This document shows positions 1-9,462 of a DNA stretch of 64,000 nt, in pieces. The DNA comes from a virus. The notes beneath the pieces were generated by a model. That model saw nothing but the letters and a program-made list of their open reading frames with translations. It had not been told where the DNA came from and searched no databases. Location of the stretch: positions 1-64,000 of the IMG/VR virus record IMGVR_UViG_3300042563_001986. One strand, given 5' to 3'. Within the stretch, counting starts at the first letter, position 1, and the number at the start of each line of letters is the position of its first letter. A program made the position numbers and the translations under genes.

Positions 1-730
1 AAGTGCCACTTTCACCTGAAGTACCACTTAATCCGCTAGTTCCGCTTTCACCTGAAGTTCCACTTAATCCGCTAGTACCGCTCTCACCTGAAGTACCGCT
101 CTCACCTGAAGTTCCATTCTCACCTGAAGTTCCATTCTCACCTGAAGTTCCATTCTCACCTGATGTTCCATTCTCTCCCGAAGTTCCGCTTTCACCTGAA
201 GTTCCGCTTTCACCTGAAGTACCACTTAATCCGCTAGTACCGCTCTCACCCGAAGTTCCATTCTCTCCCGAAGTTCCATTCTCTCCCGAAGTTCCGCTTT
301 CACCTGAAGTTCCACTTAATCCGCTAGTTCCGCTTTCACCTGAAGTTCCACTTAATCCGCTAGTACCGCTCTCACCTGAAGTACCGCTCTCACCTGAAGT
401 ACCGCTCTCACCTGAAGTTCCATTCTCACCTGAAGTTCCATTCTCACCTGATGTTCCATTCTCTCCCGAAGTTCCGCTTTCACCTGAAGTTCCGCTTTCA
501 CCTGAAGTACCACTTAATCCGCTAGTACCGCTCTCACCCGAAGTTCCATTCTCTCCCGAAGTTCCACTTTCACCCGAAGTTCCATTCTCTCCCGAAGTTC
601 CATTCTCACCCGAAGTTCCATTCTCACCTGAAGTTCCATTCTCGCCTGAAGTTCCATTCTCGCCTGAAGTTCCATTCTCGCCTGAAGTTCCATTCTCTCC
701 TGAAGTTCCGCTTTCACCACTTGACCCTGA
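1..730 (-). repeat. 18-bp hexad repeat array with a 288-bp internal duplication
   Basis: The DNA encodes 6-residue units in 18-bp steps. A block of about 245 bp starting near 31 recurs from about 319 with a constant offset of 288 bp (16 units) and very few differences. This indicates a recent in-frame duplication. Confidence 0.8.
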
Positions 731-985
731 GGTTCCTGAAGTTCCTGAAGTACCAGTTCCACCACCTGAGGTTTTTAAGACTAAATCTAAGTCGGTAATA
801 CCACTAAGATACCAATATTCAACAATATCAGTTACTCCCGTTAAAATACCCACAGTTAATCCAATATATCTATTTGCGGTAATAACACTGGTGTTAGCAA
901 ATGTTGTACTAGAATATGGCCCAAACCTACTATCTAATGGTTTTGGTGAAAAAGTTGTTAAATTATCATTTATTATAATACCCAT
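1..985 (-). CDS. Collagen-like tail fibre protein, N-terminal part (runs off the left edge)
   Basis: The frame starts at the ATG complementary to 983-985, 4 nt after the stop of the upstream gene, and stays open to base 1 (328 codons). The first ~65 residues form a small globular head (start MGIIINDNLTTF, later DIVEYWYLSG). A GGGTGTSGTSG hinge follows, and then uninterrupted G-x-y triplets dominated by GTSGES, GTSGEN and GTSGLS hexads. The Glu and Asn make this fibre chemically different from the two Ser/Thr fibres further right. G-x-y repeats of this sort occur in trimeric phage tail fibres. The plus-strand Pro/Val/Glu reading of the same DNA is only the antisense of the repeats. The C-terminal receptor-binding end lies outside the window. 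Confidence 0.85.
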   Translation of the reverse strand, partial: MGIIINDNLTTFSPKPLDSRFGPYSSTTFANTSVITANRYIGLTVGILTGVTDIVEYWYLSGITDLDLVLKTSGGGTGTSGTSGTSGSSGESGTSGENGTSGENGTSGENGTSGENGTSGENGTSGENGTSGENGTSGESGTSGENGTSGESGTSGLSGTSGESGTSGESGTSGENGTSGENGTSGENGTSGESGTSGESGTSGESGTSGLSGTSGESGTSGLSGTSGESGTSGENGTSGENGTSGESGTSGLSGTSGESGTSGESGTSGENGTSGENGTSGENGTSGENGTSGESGTSGESGTSGLSGTSGESGTSGLSGTSGESGT

Positions 986-989
986 ATCT

Positions 990-2153
990 TTAAGAATTTC
1001 TTAGTTGCATTACGCCCGTTGTAGTTGTTTGATAATTAGAAATATAAATATCAAAATTTATGCTACTCCAGTAGCTGCTAGGACTTGTAACCGATTGAAT
1101 TATCGGTGACCCAAATAAATTACCACTTCCACCAATACCACCACTATTCAATGAGTCAACAAACCAAACAGTTTTGTCAGTATAATTTGAAAAGTGAGCA
1201 AACCATAGATATTCGGACGATGCGGCGAATGTGATATTAATAGTTCCTGATGCGGAAGATAGAACTTTATTTGCCGAGTTTGCTTGTATTGCACTTGAGA
1301 TACTACTTGCGTTTGGTAATGTACTTGATACCCCATAGAAAAATGGATAGATACCTGTATACGTCACCACCGAAGTTGCAAAATTATTTGACGAGTCTTG
1401 AGGTGCGTTAGTACTTCTAACTAACGGGGTTCGAGTATCATTAACACCTTTATTATTTTTTTTAACAACTCCCGCAAGATAATTACCATCGGCATTATAA
1501 GTTGTTGTCGTAGACTGATTACCACCTGTTGGTGCTGGTATAGTATAACTATCGGTATATGGGGATGGACTTATTGTGAATCCCGAATTTGGATTGTTTA
1601 AATCCGTATAACCGAATTGTGCTGGTATGTCTGTTGCCGATGAACTTGATAATGTTGTGTCAGTTAAAATCGGTGTCCCATCTCTAAAAATCCTAAGTTG
1701 ATTATAAATTCCTGCATCATTTTTAACCGCAGAAACCGTTATATTTGAGGTGAGATTTGACCCAACCTCAACAGTTGAATTTGATACACCTCCTATTGAT
1801 ATTGTTGGTATTGTATATGTTGGGGGTTCTGTCGGGAATAGTAACTCGTCAAACAACGAAACAAAAGTTTTACCCGATAATTGAGCAACGGTGGTTCCTC
1901 CTGATAATCCACCAACGGCACTTGCCATAGAAATCGTAGGGTCTAATAAGGTATTATAAGTTGTGTATAATACACCACCATCAACACCTAACCCCGTATT
2001 TGCCGAAATACTAATATTAGAACCCGTAAATGATGAAAAATATATTGCTTCAGTCCTTCCAGAACTTATAGGGTTATAATTAACGATTGCCAACAACGAG
2101 TCTGAATAACCTGTTGATGCTAAGGGGAGTGAGGATATTGGTAAATCTGCCAT
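990..2153 (-). CDS. Virion-associated fibre or appendage protein, Ser/Thr/Asn-rich
   Basis: This 387-residue protein has no recognised enzymatic motif. Its N-terminus (MADLPISSLPLAS, then SDSLLAIVN) resembles the short attachment segments that begin many phage tail-fibre proteins. The remainder is rich in Ser, Thr, Asn and Gly and poor in charge, as expected of stacked beta-domains. Residues ~110-150 (TYTIPTISIGG...VEVGSNLTSNITVS) look like an Ig-like or beta-sandwich module. It lies immediately upstream of the collagen-like fibre gene (4-nt gap), so the two are probably cotranscribed and may be assembled together. A TATTTATA element lies 8 nt before the start. Its function is inferred from composition and context only. 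Confidence 0.6.
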   Translation of the reverse strand: MADLPISSLPLASTGYSDSLLAIVNYNPISSGRTEAIYFSSFTGSNISISANTGLGVDGGVLYTTYNTLLDPTISMASAVGGLSGGTTVAQLSGKTFVSLFDELLFPTEPPTYTIPTISIGGVSNSTVEVGSNLTSNITVSAVKNDAGIYNQLRIFRDGTPILTDTTLSSSSATDIPAQFGYTDLNNPNSGFTISPSPYTDSYTIPAPTGGNQSTTTTYNADGNYLAGVVKKNNKGVNDTRTPLVRSTNAPQDSSNNFATSVVTYTGIYPFFYGVSSTLPNASSISSAIQANSANKVLSSASGTINITFAASSEYLWFAHFSNYTDKTVWFVDSLNSGGIGGSGNLFGSPIIQSVTSPSSYWSSINFDIYISNYQTTTTGVMQLRNS

Positions 2154-2161
2154 AGTTTAGT

Positions 2162-2169
2162 TATAAATA
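2162..2169 (-). promoter_or_regulatory. TATTTATA element upstream of the 990-2153 gene
   Basis: On the coding strand the octamer TATTTATA ends 8 nt before the start codon. It is one of a set of same-orientation sites at virion-type genes. Confidence 0.4.
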
Positions 2170-2193
2170 TTATACTTTAGATTATTGTGTTTA

Positions 2194-2787
2194 TTATGTA
2201 ATGATTATTCTACCCCCATTTTCTTGTAAGATTAGGAATAAATCTTCTTGTGATAGGTAGTTACTCCCTGTTGTTGGTGTAGGTGTCGGAGTTGGCGTTG
2301 GTCCAGGTGGTGTAGGTGTAGGACATGTGTTATTAATACAAGGTAAACCAATAGTAATTGTAACATCAGACCCCGCAACTGGTTGACTACCACAATAATA
2401 AACCGAAGTTCCTGAATATACCACAGTGTTTAATATAGTACCATCACACTGTGTTAAACTAATTGGGTAATTTAGATTACCATATAAATTGTTAAATCCA
2501 ATACAATCACAATCACCATGTGTTGGTGATGGTGTCGGTGTTGGTGTTGGTGTCGGTGTTGGTGTGGGAGTAATACAAGATATTATTTGGAAATAATCAC
2601 ACGACGTACTATCGGTTACTTTTAATATTATTTGGGCTGCAGGTTGTAATAATGTTGGTACTGTAACGGTAATTGGAGCTGAAGAAACACCTGTCGCAAC
2701 TACATAGCAATAAGTTAACGTAACATCACAAATTGTAATGGTATACGGACTAACACCAGTAAACGAAAGTATTTCAATTGATTGCAT
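2194..2787 (-). CDS. Small Cys-containing virion protein with Pro-Thr linkers
   Basis: The 197 residues show a modular layout. Residues ~1-72 form an N-terminal domain (MQSIEILSFTGVSPYTI, CDVTLTYC, DSTSCDYF). A (PT)n linker follows, then a second Cys-containing module (CDCIGF, ...YYCGSQPV...CINNTC), a second PT linker, and a short tail ending GGRIIIT. The first domain is clearly related to the 100-residue protein at 30827-31129, which shares the IEI...GV..PY....CDV....C and DS..C..F.II.C patterns, so this is a paralogous family. The Pro-Thr linkers resemble flexible, often O-glycosylated linkers. It is probably a fibre accessory or decoration protein. No enzymatic motif is visible. Confidence 0.6.
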   Translation of the reverse strand: MQSIEILSFTGVSPYTITICDVTLTYCYVVATGVSSAPITVTVPTLLQPAAQIILKVTDSTSCDYFQIISCITPTPTPTPTPTPTPSPTHGDCDCIGFNNLYGNLNYPISLTQCDGTILNTVVYSGTSVYYCGSQPVAGSDVTITIGLPCINNTCPTPTPPGPTPTPTPTPTTGSNYLSQEDLFLILQENGGRIIIT

Positions 2788-2790
2788 TAC

Positions 2791-2798
2791 TATAAATA
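2791..2798 (-). promoter_or_regulatory. TATTTATA element just before the 2194-2787 gene
   Basis: The octamer ends only 3 nt before the start codon. A one-mismatch copy (TATTTATG, 2817-2824) lies 29 nt upstream and may be the functional one, because the near copy is too close for a leadered mRNA. Confidence 0.35.
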
Positions 2799-2879
2799 TA
2801 CACCTGAACGGTTTACCATAAATAGATAATTAACTAAACTTGGGGTATAATTTTTGAGTTTTTATTTTATATTTTACTT

Positions 2880-3821
2880 ATGAAAAAAATATGTCTTGAT
2901 TTATCGGAAGCAAAGGCAATCGGGGATACCCTTTGCTCAACCCCCGTACTTAGAAAACTACATCAATCATATGACTCAAAAGTTACCGTTGTAACTAATT
3001 TCCCTGAATTATTTAAAAATCATCCTTTGGTTGAAAAGGTTTACCACTCGAATTCGGTTAATTTAGATTTCATTAAATCTAATTTTATAACTCATAATTC
3101 ATTTTATGAGAATGGACAAAAAAATAACCGAGGAGTTGAGTTTAAACATAACCGTATTGACATTAGACAATATCACGCAATTAAACTTGGTTTTATGTTA
3201 ACCAAAGATGAAATGAATATTGATTATATTCCTGATGAGTATGAACCAATTAAAGGATTACCTGAGAAATATGTACTAATACACCCCGTCCAAAATTGGC
3301 CAAGCAGAACTTGGGATGCGGTTAAATGGATGGAATTAAGTAAAAAATTAAACGACCATAATATTAGTGTAATTTCAGTTGGTAAAGACTCAAGTGAGGT
3401 TGGATTTTTTAATGTTAAAAAACCAATTTTTAATTTTGAGATTAAAAATGGCCTTAATTTAATGAATAAAACCACATTAAGTCAATCGTGGCATTTAATT
3501 AATAAATCATTGTGTTTTGTCACAATGGATTCAGGATTACTTCATTTAGCAGGAACAACTGATTCAGAAATCATTCAATTAGGAAGTTCTATCAATTACG
3601 AATTTAGAGCCCCATATCGAAATAATTCACAAGAATATAAATACCATTATGTTGGTGGTGGTTGTAGTCTGTTTTGTGGTTCAGATATAAAATACGGAGT
3701 TAAAGAATGGGGGGATATCCAAGGGGTACCACCTTTAATTAATTGTTTAGAAAATAAACCAACATTTGAGTGCCATCCCTCAGTTGAGCAAGTGTTTAAT
3801 AAAATTTTAGAAATTATATGA
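2880..3821 (+). CDS. GT9 / heptosyltransferase-like glycosyltransferase with Cys finger
   Basis: The 313 residues fit the ADP-heptose:LPS heptosyltransferase (GT9) GT-B fold. The N-terminal AKAIGDTLCSTPVLRKL is the GT9 'GD.L..tp.l..L' signature. The C-terminal half starts at YVLIHPVQNWPSRTW (~131) and carries the acceptor/donor segment CFVTMDSGLLHLAGTT (~212-227). Near the C-terminus four cysteines (262, 266, 289, 298) end in FECHPS. This is reminiscent of the iron-finger of autotransporter O-heptosyltransferases and matches the FECHKS tail of the 11118-13220 protein. It is the first gene of the GT operon and overlaps the next by 4 nt (ATGA). The donor sugar cannot be told from the sequence. 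Confidence 0.75.
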   Translation: MKKICLDLSEAKAIGDTLCSTPVLRKLHQSYDSKVTVVTNFPELFKNHPLVEKVYHSNSVNLDFIKSNFITHNSFYENGQKNNRGVEFKHNRIDIRQYHAIKLGFMLTKDEMNIDYIPDEYEPIKGLPEKYVLIHPVQNWPSRTWDAVKWMELSKKLNDHNISVISVGKDSSEVGFFNVKKPIFNFEIKNGLNLMNKTTLSQSWHLINKSLCFVTMDSGLLHLAGTTDSEIIQLGSSINYEFRAPYRNNSQEYKYHYVGGGCSLFCGSDIKYGVKEWGDIQGVPPLINCLENKPTFECHPSVEQVFNKILEII

Positions 3822-4843
3822 AAATAGGAATATTACTTTCCGCATACAACTCCGAAGAATATATTGATGAGTGTTTACGTCCTTGGATAAACTTAAAAAA
3901 TGAATTAGACATTACTATTGGTTGTAATAGTGGTATGTACCAGGAATATATTAATTTTGGATTTAAACCAAAGAATAAAGAGACTCTAACTAAATTAATA
4001 AATTATGAATTAGACTTTTTAATCACCACAGGAATGAAATCATTGTTTGGTGAAAATGAGAGTAAGAATAATGTTTTACATGTCTTAAAGAATAATTGTG
4101 ATTTAGTTTGGATTGTGGATTCTGATGAGTTTTACACCGAAGACGAAATTAGAAATATTTTAAATTTTATTCAGGAAACACCTCAATACGATTGGTATTC
4201 GGTTAACCTTAAAAATTACACATTTACAAAACAGTTATGGGTGGATGGTTTCTGTCCACCAAGAATTTTTAGAACCAATAGGAATGGAGGGATAACTCAT
4301 TTTTATTTTGACAACCATATCTTATATAACGATGGTGAAACTTTTGAATCTAAACCAACAATTTCGATACCAAGAGATATTGCATGGGTTAAACATTATT
4401 CTTGGTTAAATGAGGATAGTAGGTCTAAAGAAAAAATCAGTTACCAACAACAAAGATTTGTCGGTGGTTGTTCATTTATTTGGGACGATAAAACCAACTC
4501 TTTAAAATATTCAGAAAACTTTTACGAAAGTCGTGGTTTGGAAAAACCAATTTTACACGAATCAATTGATATCTCCTCAAATGAATTTACAATTGATTTT
4601 ATTAGAAATGAGAATAAATTTTATATTAAAAATATAACTAAACCACAATCACTAAATTTTAGATTTTTTGATGGACAGACAGGGGACCAAATTTATGAAA
4701 CATTTTTAAACATTCTACCCAAAACAACTTATTTTGTGTGGCCGTCATCAATTATATTTCACGAAATTAATGAGTTCAAAAAATTCAGAGTTGAGGTGAC
4801 ATTAAACAAACAAATAATCCATAACGAATTTATACACATATAA
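3818..4843 (+). CDS. Glycosyltransferase family 2-like protein
   Basis: The 341-residue protein opens with MKIGILLSAYNSEEYIDECL, the usual first strand of GT-A enzymes. An acidic metal/nucleotide-binding triad follows in LVWIVDSDEFY (~97-107). The middle (DWYSVNLKNYTF...CPPRIFR) matches the acceptor half of GT2-like proteins. The last ~100 residues appear to be an extra beta-rich module (IDFIRNENKFYIKN...). Similar beta modules close several other proteins of this operon. The gene overlaps its upstream neighbour by 4 nt and is followed after 1 nt by the FkbM gene, so translational coupling is likely. The sugar donor is unknown. Confidence 0.7.
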   Translation: MKIGILLSAYNSEEYIDECLRPWINLKNELDITIGCNSGMYQEYINFGFKPKNKETLTKLINYELDFLITTGMKSLFGENESKNNVLHVLKNNCDLVWIVDSDEFYTEDEIRNILNFIQETPQYDWYSVNLKNYTFTKQLWVDGFCPPRIFRTNRNGGITHFYFDNHILYNDGETFESKPTISIPRDIAWVKHYSWLNEDSRSKEKISYQQQRFVGGCSFIWDDKTNSLKYSENFYESRGLEKPILHESIDISSNEFTIDFIRNENKFYIKNITKPQSLNFRFFDGQTGDQIYETFLNILPKTTYFVWPSSIIFHEINEFKKFRVEVTLNKQIIHNEFIHI

Positions 4844-4844
4844 T

Positions 4845-5798
4845 ATGAATAATATTTTTACAGTAACTAATATTGAAGAGAATGGTATAATCCATTTTGA
4901 CTTTAATGGTGATGACATAAAAGAAATATACGAGGTCTCAATTATTGATAACAATACGGGATTAACCGTACATAAATCAAACATGGGGTTACGAAAAGGA
5001 ACCAATTGGTGGATATCGACTGGTGAATCTAACGCAAAAAGACTTAGAAACATAACCTTATCCATTATGTATGGTGACCTACAATATTCTCAGGAATTAA
5101 AACTATTTGGTCAAAATAGATTTTTAGTAATTAACTCAAAACAAGTTAAATTATCTCACTTGGGGGATGATTTATTTCCAATTGTTACTGAGATTTTTTA
5201 CGATAAAGTATATGAGAGGGATTTTGTTAGACTTAGCATCAATGATACGGTTGTTGATATTGGGGCGAATTACGGAGTATTCTCATTATACTCACAAATG
5301 TTTAACCCATCTAACGTTTATGCGGTAGAACCTCTTAAGGCTACATTTAAAAGTATGAAAAAGAATCTTTCCGAACACGGAGTAACTTGTATTAATAAGG
5401 CGGTTAGTAATGAGAATGGGTTTGAGAAATTTATGATAACCGAAGTTAATGGTAATAATTTTTCACAAAAAAACGAAAGTGGGTTTCACCCATCAACAGT
5501 GATTGGTGAAGAGATTGTTGAGACTATCACTATTAACCAATTAATTTCTGACTACGATATCGACAGAATTGATTTTTTAAAAGTTGATTGTGAAGGTGGT
5601 GAGTTGGATTTATTCCGAACAATTGATAAAGAATATTTACAAAATAATATTGGTAAAATTGCAATGGAATACCACTCAAAAGAAATTTACGATGAAGTTT
5701 TAGATATACTAAAATCAAACAACTTTATAATTGAGGATACTTTAGGGTCTAACGATATCGGATTAATTTACGCATATAATATTAATTTAATAAAATAA
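4845..5798 (+). CDS. FkbM-family SAM-dependent methyltransferase
   Basis: The protein has 317 residues. An N-terminal ~110-residue beta-rich extension precedes a Rossmann methyltransferase domain. The domain has the SAM-binding motif I VVDIGANYGVF (~136-146), the acidic end of strand 2 in AVEP (~160-163) and the FkbM signature FLKVDCEGGE (~245-254). FkbM enzymes O-methylate sugars and related hydroxyls, including polysaccharide sugars. Its position among GT genes suggests it caps or decorates glycans. The stop overlaps the next start by one base (TAATG). The target hydroxyl is unknown. Confidence 0.85.
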   Translation: MNNIFTVTNIEENGIIHFDFNGDDIKEIYEVSIIDNNTGLTVHKSNMGLRKGTNWWISTGESNAKRLRNITLSIMYGDLQYSQELKLFGQNRFLVINSKQVKLSHLGDDLFPIVTEIFYDKVYERDFVRLSINDTVVDIGANYGVFSLYSQMFNPSNVYAVEPLKATFKSMKKNLSEHGVTCINKAVSNENGFEKFMITEVNGNNFSQKNESGFHPSTVIGEEIVETITINQLISDYDIDRIDFLKVDCEGGELDLFRTIDKEYLQNNIGKIAMEYHSKEIYDEVLDILKSNNFIIEDTLGSNDIGLIYAYNINLIK

Positions 5799-8485
5799 TG
5801 AAAAAGAAAAAAATATTAGTTGTTTCTCCTCATTTAAGTACTGGAGGAGCGCCTCAAGTCACATTAAATAAAATACAATTAATTAACAATGAATATGAAA
5901 TCAAATGTGTTGAGTACGCATTTGTTGCTTGGACGTTTGTCGTTCAAAGAAATCAAATACAAGAATTACTTGGTGATAATTTCCATTCTTTAGGGGAAGA
6001 TAAAAACGAGTTAATTAGAATTGTTAATGAGTTTAAACCTGATGTTGTTAGTATGGAAGAATTTCCTGAATTTTTCATGGATGATTCTGTCACAAAAGAA
6101 TTATATAGGGAAGATAGGGAATACACAATATTTGAAACCACACATGATTCTAGTTTTTCTGTTTCACATAAAAGATGGTTCCCCGATAAATTTATATTCG
6201 TAAGTGCGTATAACGCATTTAGATATTCTATATATGATATTCCGTATGACATTGTTGAATACCCTGTAGACTATAAAGAAAAAAATAAAAAACAAAACCA
6301 AGAATTATTAGATTTAGACCCAACATATAAACATGTTTTAAATGTTGGATTGTTCACGGCAAGAAAAAATCAATCCTATATTTTTGACATCGCACATAAA
6401 TTAAAGGATTATAAAATAAAATTTCATTTTTTGGGTAATCAGGCCGAAAACTTCCAATCATATTGGGGTCCGTTGATTAAAAATAAACCTGATAACTGCG
6501 TTGTTTGGGGAGAAAGAAAAGACGTACAATCATTTATTGAAGCGTCGGACTTATTCTTGTTTCCTTCAAAAGGTGACAGAAACAATAAAGAATTAAACCC
6601 AATCGCCTTAAAAGAGGCTTTGGAGTATAGAATCCCAATGATGATGTATAACTTGGATGTTTATTGTGGAAAATACGATAAGTACGAAAATATAACATTT
6701 TTAACAGGAGATATTAATCATGATACATCAAAATTACTATCATTATTAAATCCTTATAAAGAAAAATATGATAATAATGAGTTAGTTATTGTTGGTACTT
6801 ATCCGAATACTAAATCACGAGAAAAATTAACTATCGAATGTATTAAGTCTGTTAAAAAATTAGGTCGAAAAGTAATGTTGGTTTCTCATTATCCAGTGTC
6901 GAACGATATTCAAAAAATGGTCGACTATTATATTTTTGATTCAAATAACCCAACAACAGAACATTCTTATTATACTAAGTTTTATAATTATAAATCAGAG
7001 TTTGATGTTGAGATTAACATTAACGGATTAAAAGATACTAACCAATCATTACCTGTTTTAACTAATTTAATTAATGGGTTTAAATCCGCAAAAGATTTTA
7101 ATTTTAATAAAGTATTTTACATAACCTACGATGTTATATTACATCATGATGATATTGAATATGTTAATCAATCATTTAAATTGTTGGATGAAAAAGACGC
7201 ATTCTTATGTACTTTACCTACGGCGTTTAATGTTGGTATTGAGACTACCGCAATGACGTTTAAAACTGATTTCTTTTTAGAAAAATTTTCACATATAATA
7301 ACTAAAGAAATTTACAAATCAGAATGTAGAATAAATAATTGTCAAAACTTCTTAGAGGATTTCTTTTATAAGAAATTAATTCACGAACCAACAGTTAATG
7401 TCATTACAAATGATAGTCATACATTCTTAATTAATTCAGGTAAAGGAGTCTCATCTAATTCAGAATACTATTCTATATTACCAATTATTAATAACGAGAA
7501 TAAATGGGTGTTTTATTTCTACACATATAATATTGATGACAGAACAGTTAGTGTTGAGATTAATAAAAATAACGAAACCATTTATTCTAAATCATTTAAT
7601 ATTCTACAAACCCGAGAATTCTTAAAAGAAATTGACTACGATGGAGTTCCAATAGAGATTAAGTTAACCTTTTTTGAGGGTGGAGTTCAATATAAATCAG
7701 AATCTTACATATTAAATAATGAAACAATAATTAGTTACAAAAATAATGGATGGTTTAAGTATAAACGATTACCTAAAATTAAATTAGTTCATTTACAAAC
7801 AACAAATAACGATGAGAGAGAAATCTTATCAAGAGAGTCGTTACAACAAGTATCAAAATACGGTATTGAATATGTTTTACATACAAATGAACTATACAAA
7901 TCTATACCTCCATCACATAATTGTGTTAGACCACAATGTGTGTCTATGGAACTTTTTGATGAAGAGACAACAAACCGACTAGGTACTGCACTAACACCAG
8001 CACATTACGGATGTTTTGAATCATTTAAAAATGGTATTATATCTGAATTCGATAAAGATTTGGATTTCTTAATTGTTTGTGAGGGAGACTGTTTAATTGA
8101 GGTCCCTATTGAGGAATTCATTGATAAAGTTAAACAAGTGTGTGATACCGTTATCGAATCGGACATACAATATTTTTCATTTGGGGACACTAAAACATTA
8201 GACTTCGCTTGGCATCAATCAAATGTGATTAAAGAAATCCCGAACCAAGACTTGTTGTTTATTACTGATAAAATTATTGGGTTACAATGTATTATGTTCC
8301 CAAGAAAAACTAGAGAATTCTTATACGAACAATTACGTAATCATAAGTGGGATTGTGCTGACTCATATTTCAACCTTATTTTTATCGAACATGGGTTAAA
8401 TATGGGTATTCTAAAAAACAGAATTACAACTCAAGCTGATGGAGTGTCATTAATCGATAAGGAATTTAAAACATTTATTAAGTAA
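5798..8485 (+). CDS. Three-part glycosyltransferase (GT4 + uncharacterised GT-A-like + GT25-like)
   Basis: This 895-residue fusion has three recognisable parts. Residues ~1-330 are GT4-like: STGGAPQVTLNKI at the N-terminus, NVGLFTARKNQSYIF for the donor half, then SDLFLFPSKGDRNNKELNPIALKEAL. Residues ~331-560 begin LVIVGTYPNTKSREKL and include MLVSHYPVS, and are homologous to the separate proteins at 8485-9462 and 10127-11116. Residues ~680-895 resemble GT25/LPS-type transferases (KLVHLQTTNNDERE, SMELFD, TPAHYGCFESFKNGI, LIVCEGDC). A beta-rich spacer lies between parts two and three. The fusion implies sequential addition of several sugars by one polypeptide. Donor specificities are unknown. 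Confidence 0.7.
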   Translation: MKKKKILVVSPHLSTGGAPQVTLNKIQLINNEYEIKCVEYAFVAWTFVVQRNQIQELLGDNFHSLGEDKNELIRIVNEFKPDVVSMEEFPEFFMDDSVTKELYREDREYTIFETTHDSSFSVSHKRWFPDKFIFVSAYNAFRYSIYDIPYDIVEYPVDYKEKNKKQNQELLDLDPTYKHVLNVGLFTARKNQSYIFDIAHKLKDYKIKFHFLGNQAENFQSYWGPLIKNKPDNCVVWGERKDVQSFIEASDLFLFPSKGDRNNKELNPIALKEALEYRIPMMMYNLDVYCGKYDKYENITFLTGDINHDTSKLLSLLNPYKEKYDNNELVIVGTYPNTKSREKLTIECIKSVKKLGRKVMLVSHYPVSNDIQKMVDYYIFDSNNPTTEHSYYTKFYNYKSEFDVEININGLKDTNQSLPVLTNLINGFKSAKDFNFNKVFYITYDVILHHDDIEYVNQSFKLLDEKDAFLCTLPTAFNVGIETTAMTFKTDFFLEKFSHIITKEIYKSECRINNCQNFLEDFFYKKLIHEPTVNVITNDSHTFLINSGKGVSSNSEYYSILPIINNENKWVFYFYTYNIDDRTVSVEINKNNETIYSKSFNILQTREFLKEIDYDGVPIEIKLTFFEGGVQYKSESYILNNETIISYKNNGWFKYKRLPKIKLVHLQTTNNDEREILSRESLQQVSKYGIEYVLHTNELYKSIPPSHNCVRPQCVSMELFDEETTNRLGTALTPAHYGCFESFKNGIISEFDKDLDFLIVCEGDCLIEVPIEEFIDKVKQVCDTVIESDIQYFSFGDTKTLDFAWHQSNVIKEIPNQDLLFITDKIIGLQCIMFPRKTREFLYEQLRNHKWDCADSYFNLIFIEHGLNMGILKNRITTQADGVSLIDKEFKTFIK

Positions 8486-9462
8486 TGAAAAAATTAATAG
8501 TTATCGGAGCATACCCGAATACACCAAAAAAAGAACAAGTTCTAATTAATGAAATAAACTCATTAAAAAATAGTGGTTTTGATTTTATGTTAGTTAGTCA
8601 TTACCCTGTATCAATTGAATTACAATCAATGGTTGAGTATTATATTTACGATAAAAACCAAACTTTAACACCATTAGATAAATCACCGTATTATTGGTTT
8701 AAAACCGACTCTTTTTTCTTAAGGGTTAATAACTCAAGACATTCGTTACCGATTTGTCAAAATATGTTTAACGCATTTAAATTTGCCGATATAAAAAAAT
8801 ACGATTTTGTTTATTTTATTGAGAATGATAATTTATTCTCGGAAAATGATGTTACAAAATTAAATCAATTGGTTGATACTATGGTTGAGGAAAGAAAGAA
8901 ATGTATTTTCTTTAAACCTGAGGGGTATAGAGATAGTGGGTCTTATGTTTATGAGACACAACTATTCGGGATTACACCTTCCTACTTTAATGAAATTTTA
9001 AAATTACCTGTCACAGAAAATGAGTGGTACGAACACTTAATGCCGTTAACATTAGAGTTGGCGTTTTTCCAAAAATTACAACATTATGAGCATGAGTTTT
9101 TAATAATCAACGAACACTCAAGTGAGTATTTTAATGAAAGTGATATTAATTTATTTAGGGTTGAGAATTTTATGATTGAGGTATTACATAACGTTAAAGA
9201 CCCATCAACACCAATATTATATTGTCACAGTGGTGTCAGAAATTCATATGAATATCGAGTCGTTGTTAAAATGAATAATAAAGTCATTACAGATAAAATT
9301 GTTTATCCTACACATTGGTTTTATATACCACTATCTTTAAGAGACGATAAATTAATAATTGAGGTGTACGAAAATGATACAATAGAATATGTGAAAACAT
9401 TAGTATTAAATGAGGATAGTTTAGAACAAATAAAAGAAAAAGGATTAATTGAATTTAATTAA
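8485..9462 (+). CDS. Uncharacterised GT-A-like protein, paralogue of the middle part of the 5798-8485 protein
   Basis: The 325-residue protein starts MKKLIVIGAYPNTPKKEQ and continues with FMLVSHYPVS, VEYYIYDKNQ and, near residue 112, FVYFIENDN, a plausible acidic nucleotide-sugar/metal site. It aligns by eye with residues ~331-560 of the preceding protein and more loosely with the 10127-11116 protein. The C-terminal ~90 residues form a beta-rich module like those ending neighbouring proteins. The start overlaps the upstream stop (TAATG). I infer a glycosyltransferase from fold-like features and operon context. No named family is recognised. Confidence 0.55.
   Translation: MKKLIVIGAYPNTPKKEQVLINEINSLKNSGFDFMLVSHYPVSIELQSMVEYYIYDKNQTLTPLDKSPYYWFKTDSFFLRVNNSRHSLPICQNMFNAFKFADIKKYDFVYFIENDNLFSENDVTKLNQLVDTMVEERKKCIFFKPEGYRDSGSYVYETQLFGITPSYFNEILKLPVTENEWYEHLMPLTLELAFFQKLQHYEHEFLIINEHSSEYFNESDINLFRVENFMIEVLHNVKDPSTPILYCHSGVRNSYEYRVVVKMNNKVITDKIVYPTHWFYIPLSLRDDKLIIEVYENDTIEYVKTLVLNEDSLEQIKEKGLIEFN

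Noticed and set aside
3-1004. 333-codon plus-strand ORF with PLSPEVP repeats
   Set aside because: It is the antisense of a GTSGES/GTSGLS fibre. The minus frame starting at 985 is continuous and has a sensible N-terminal domain.
2837-2860. Promoter before the 2880 GT operon (TATAATTTTTG)
   Set aside because: It has an extra base relative to TAnnTTTG and no -33 TTG at the correct distance.
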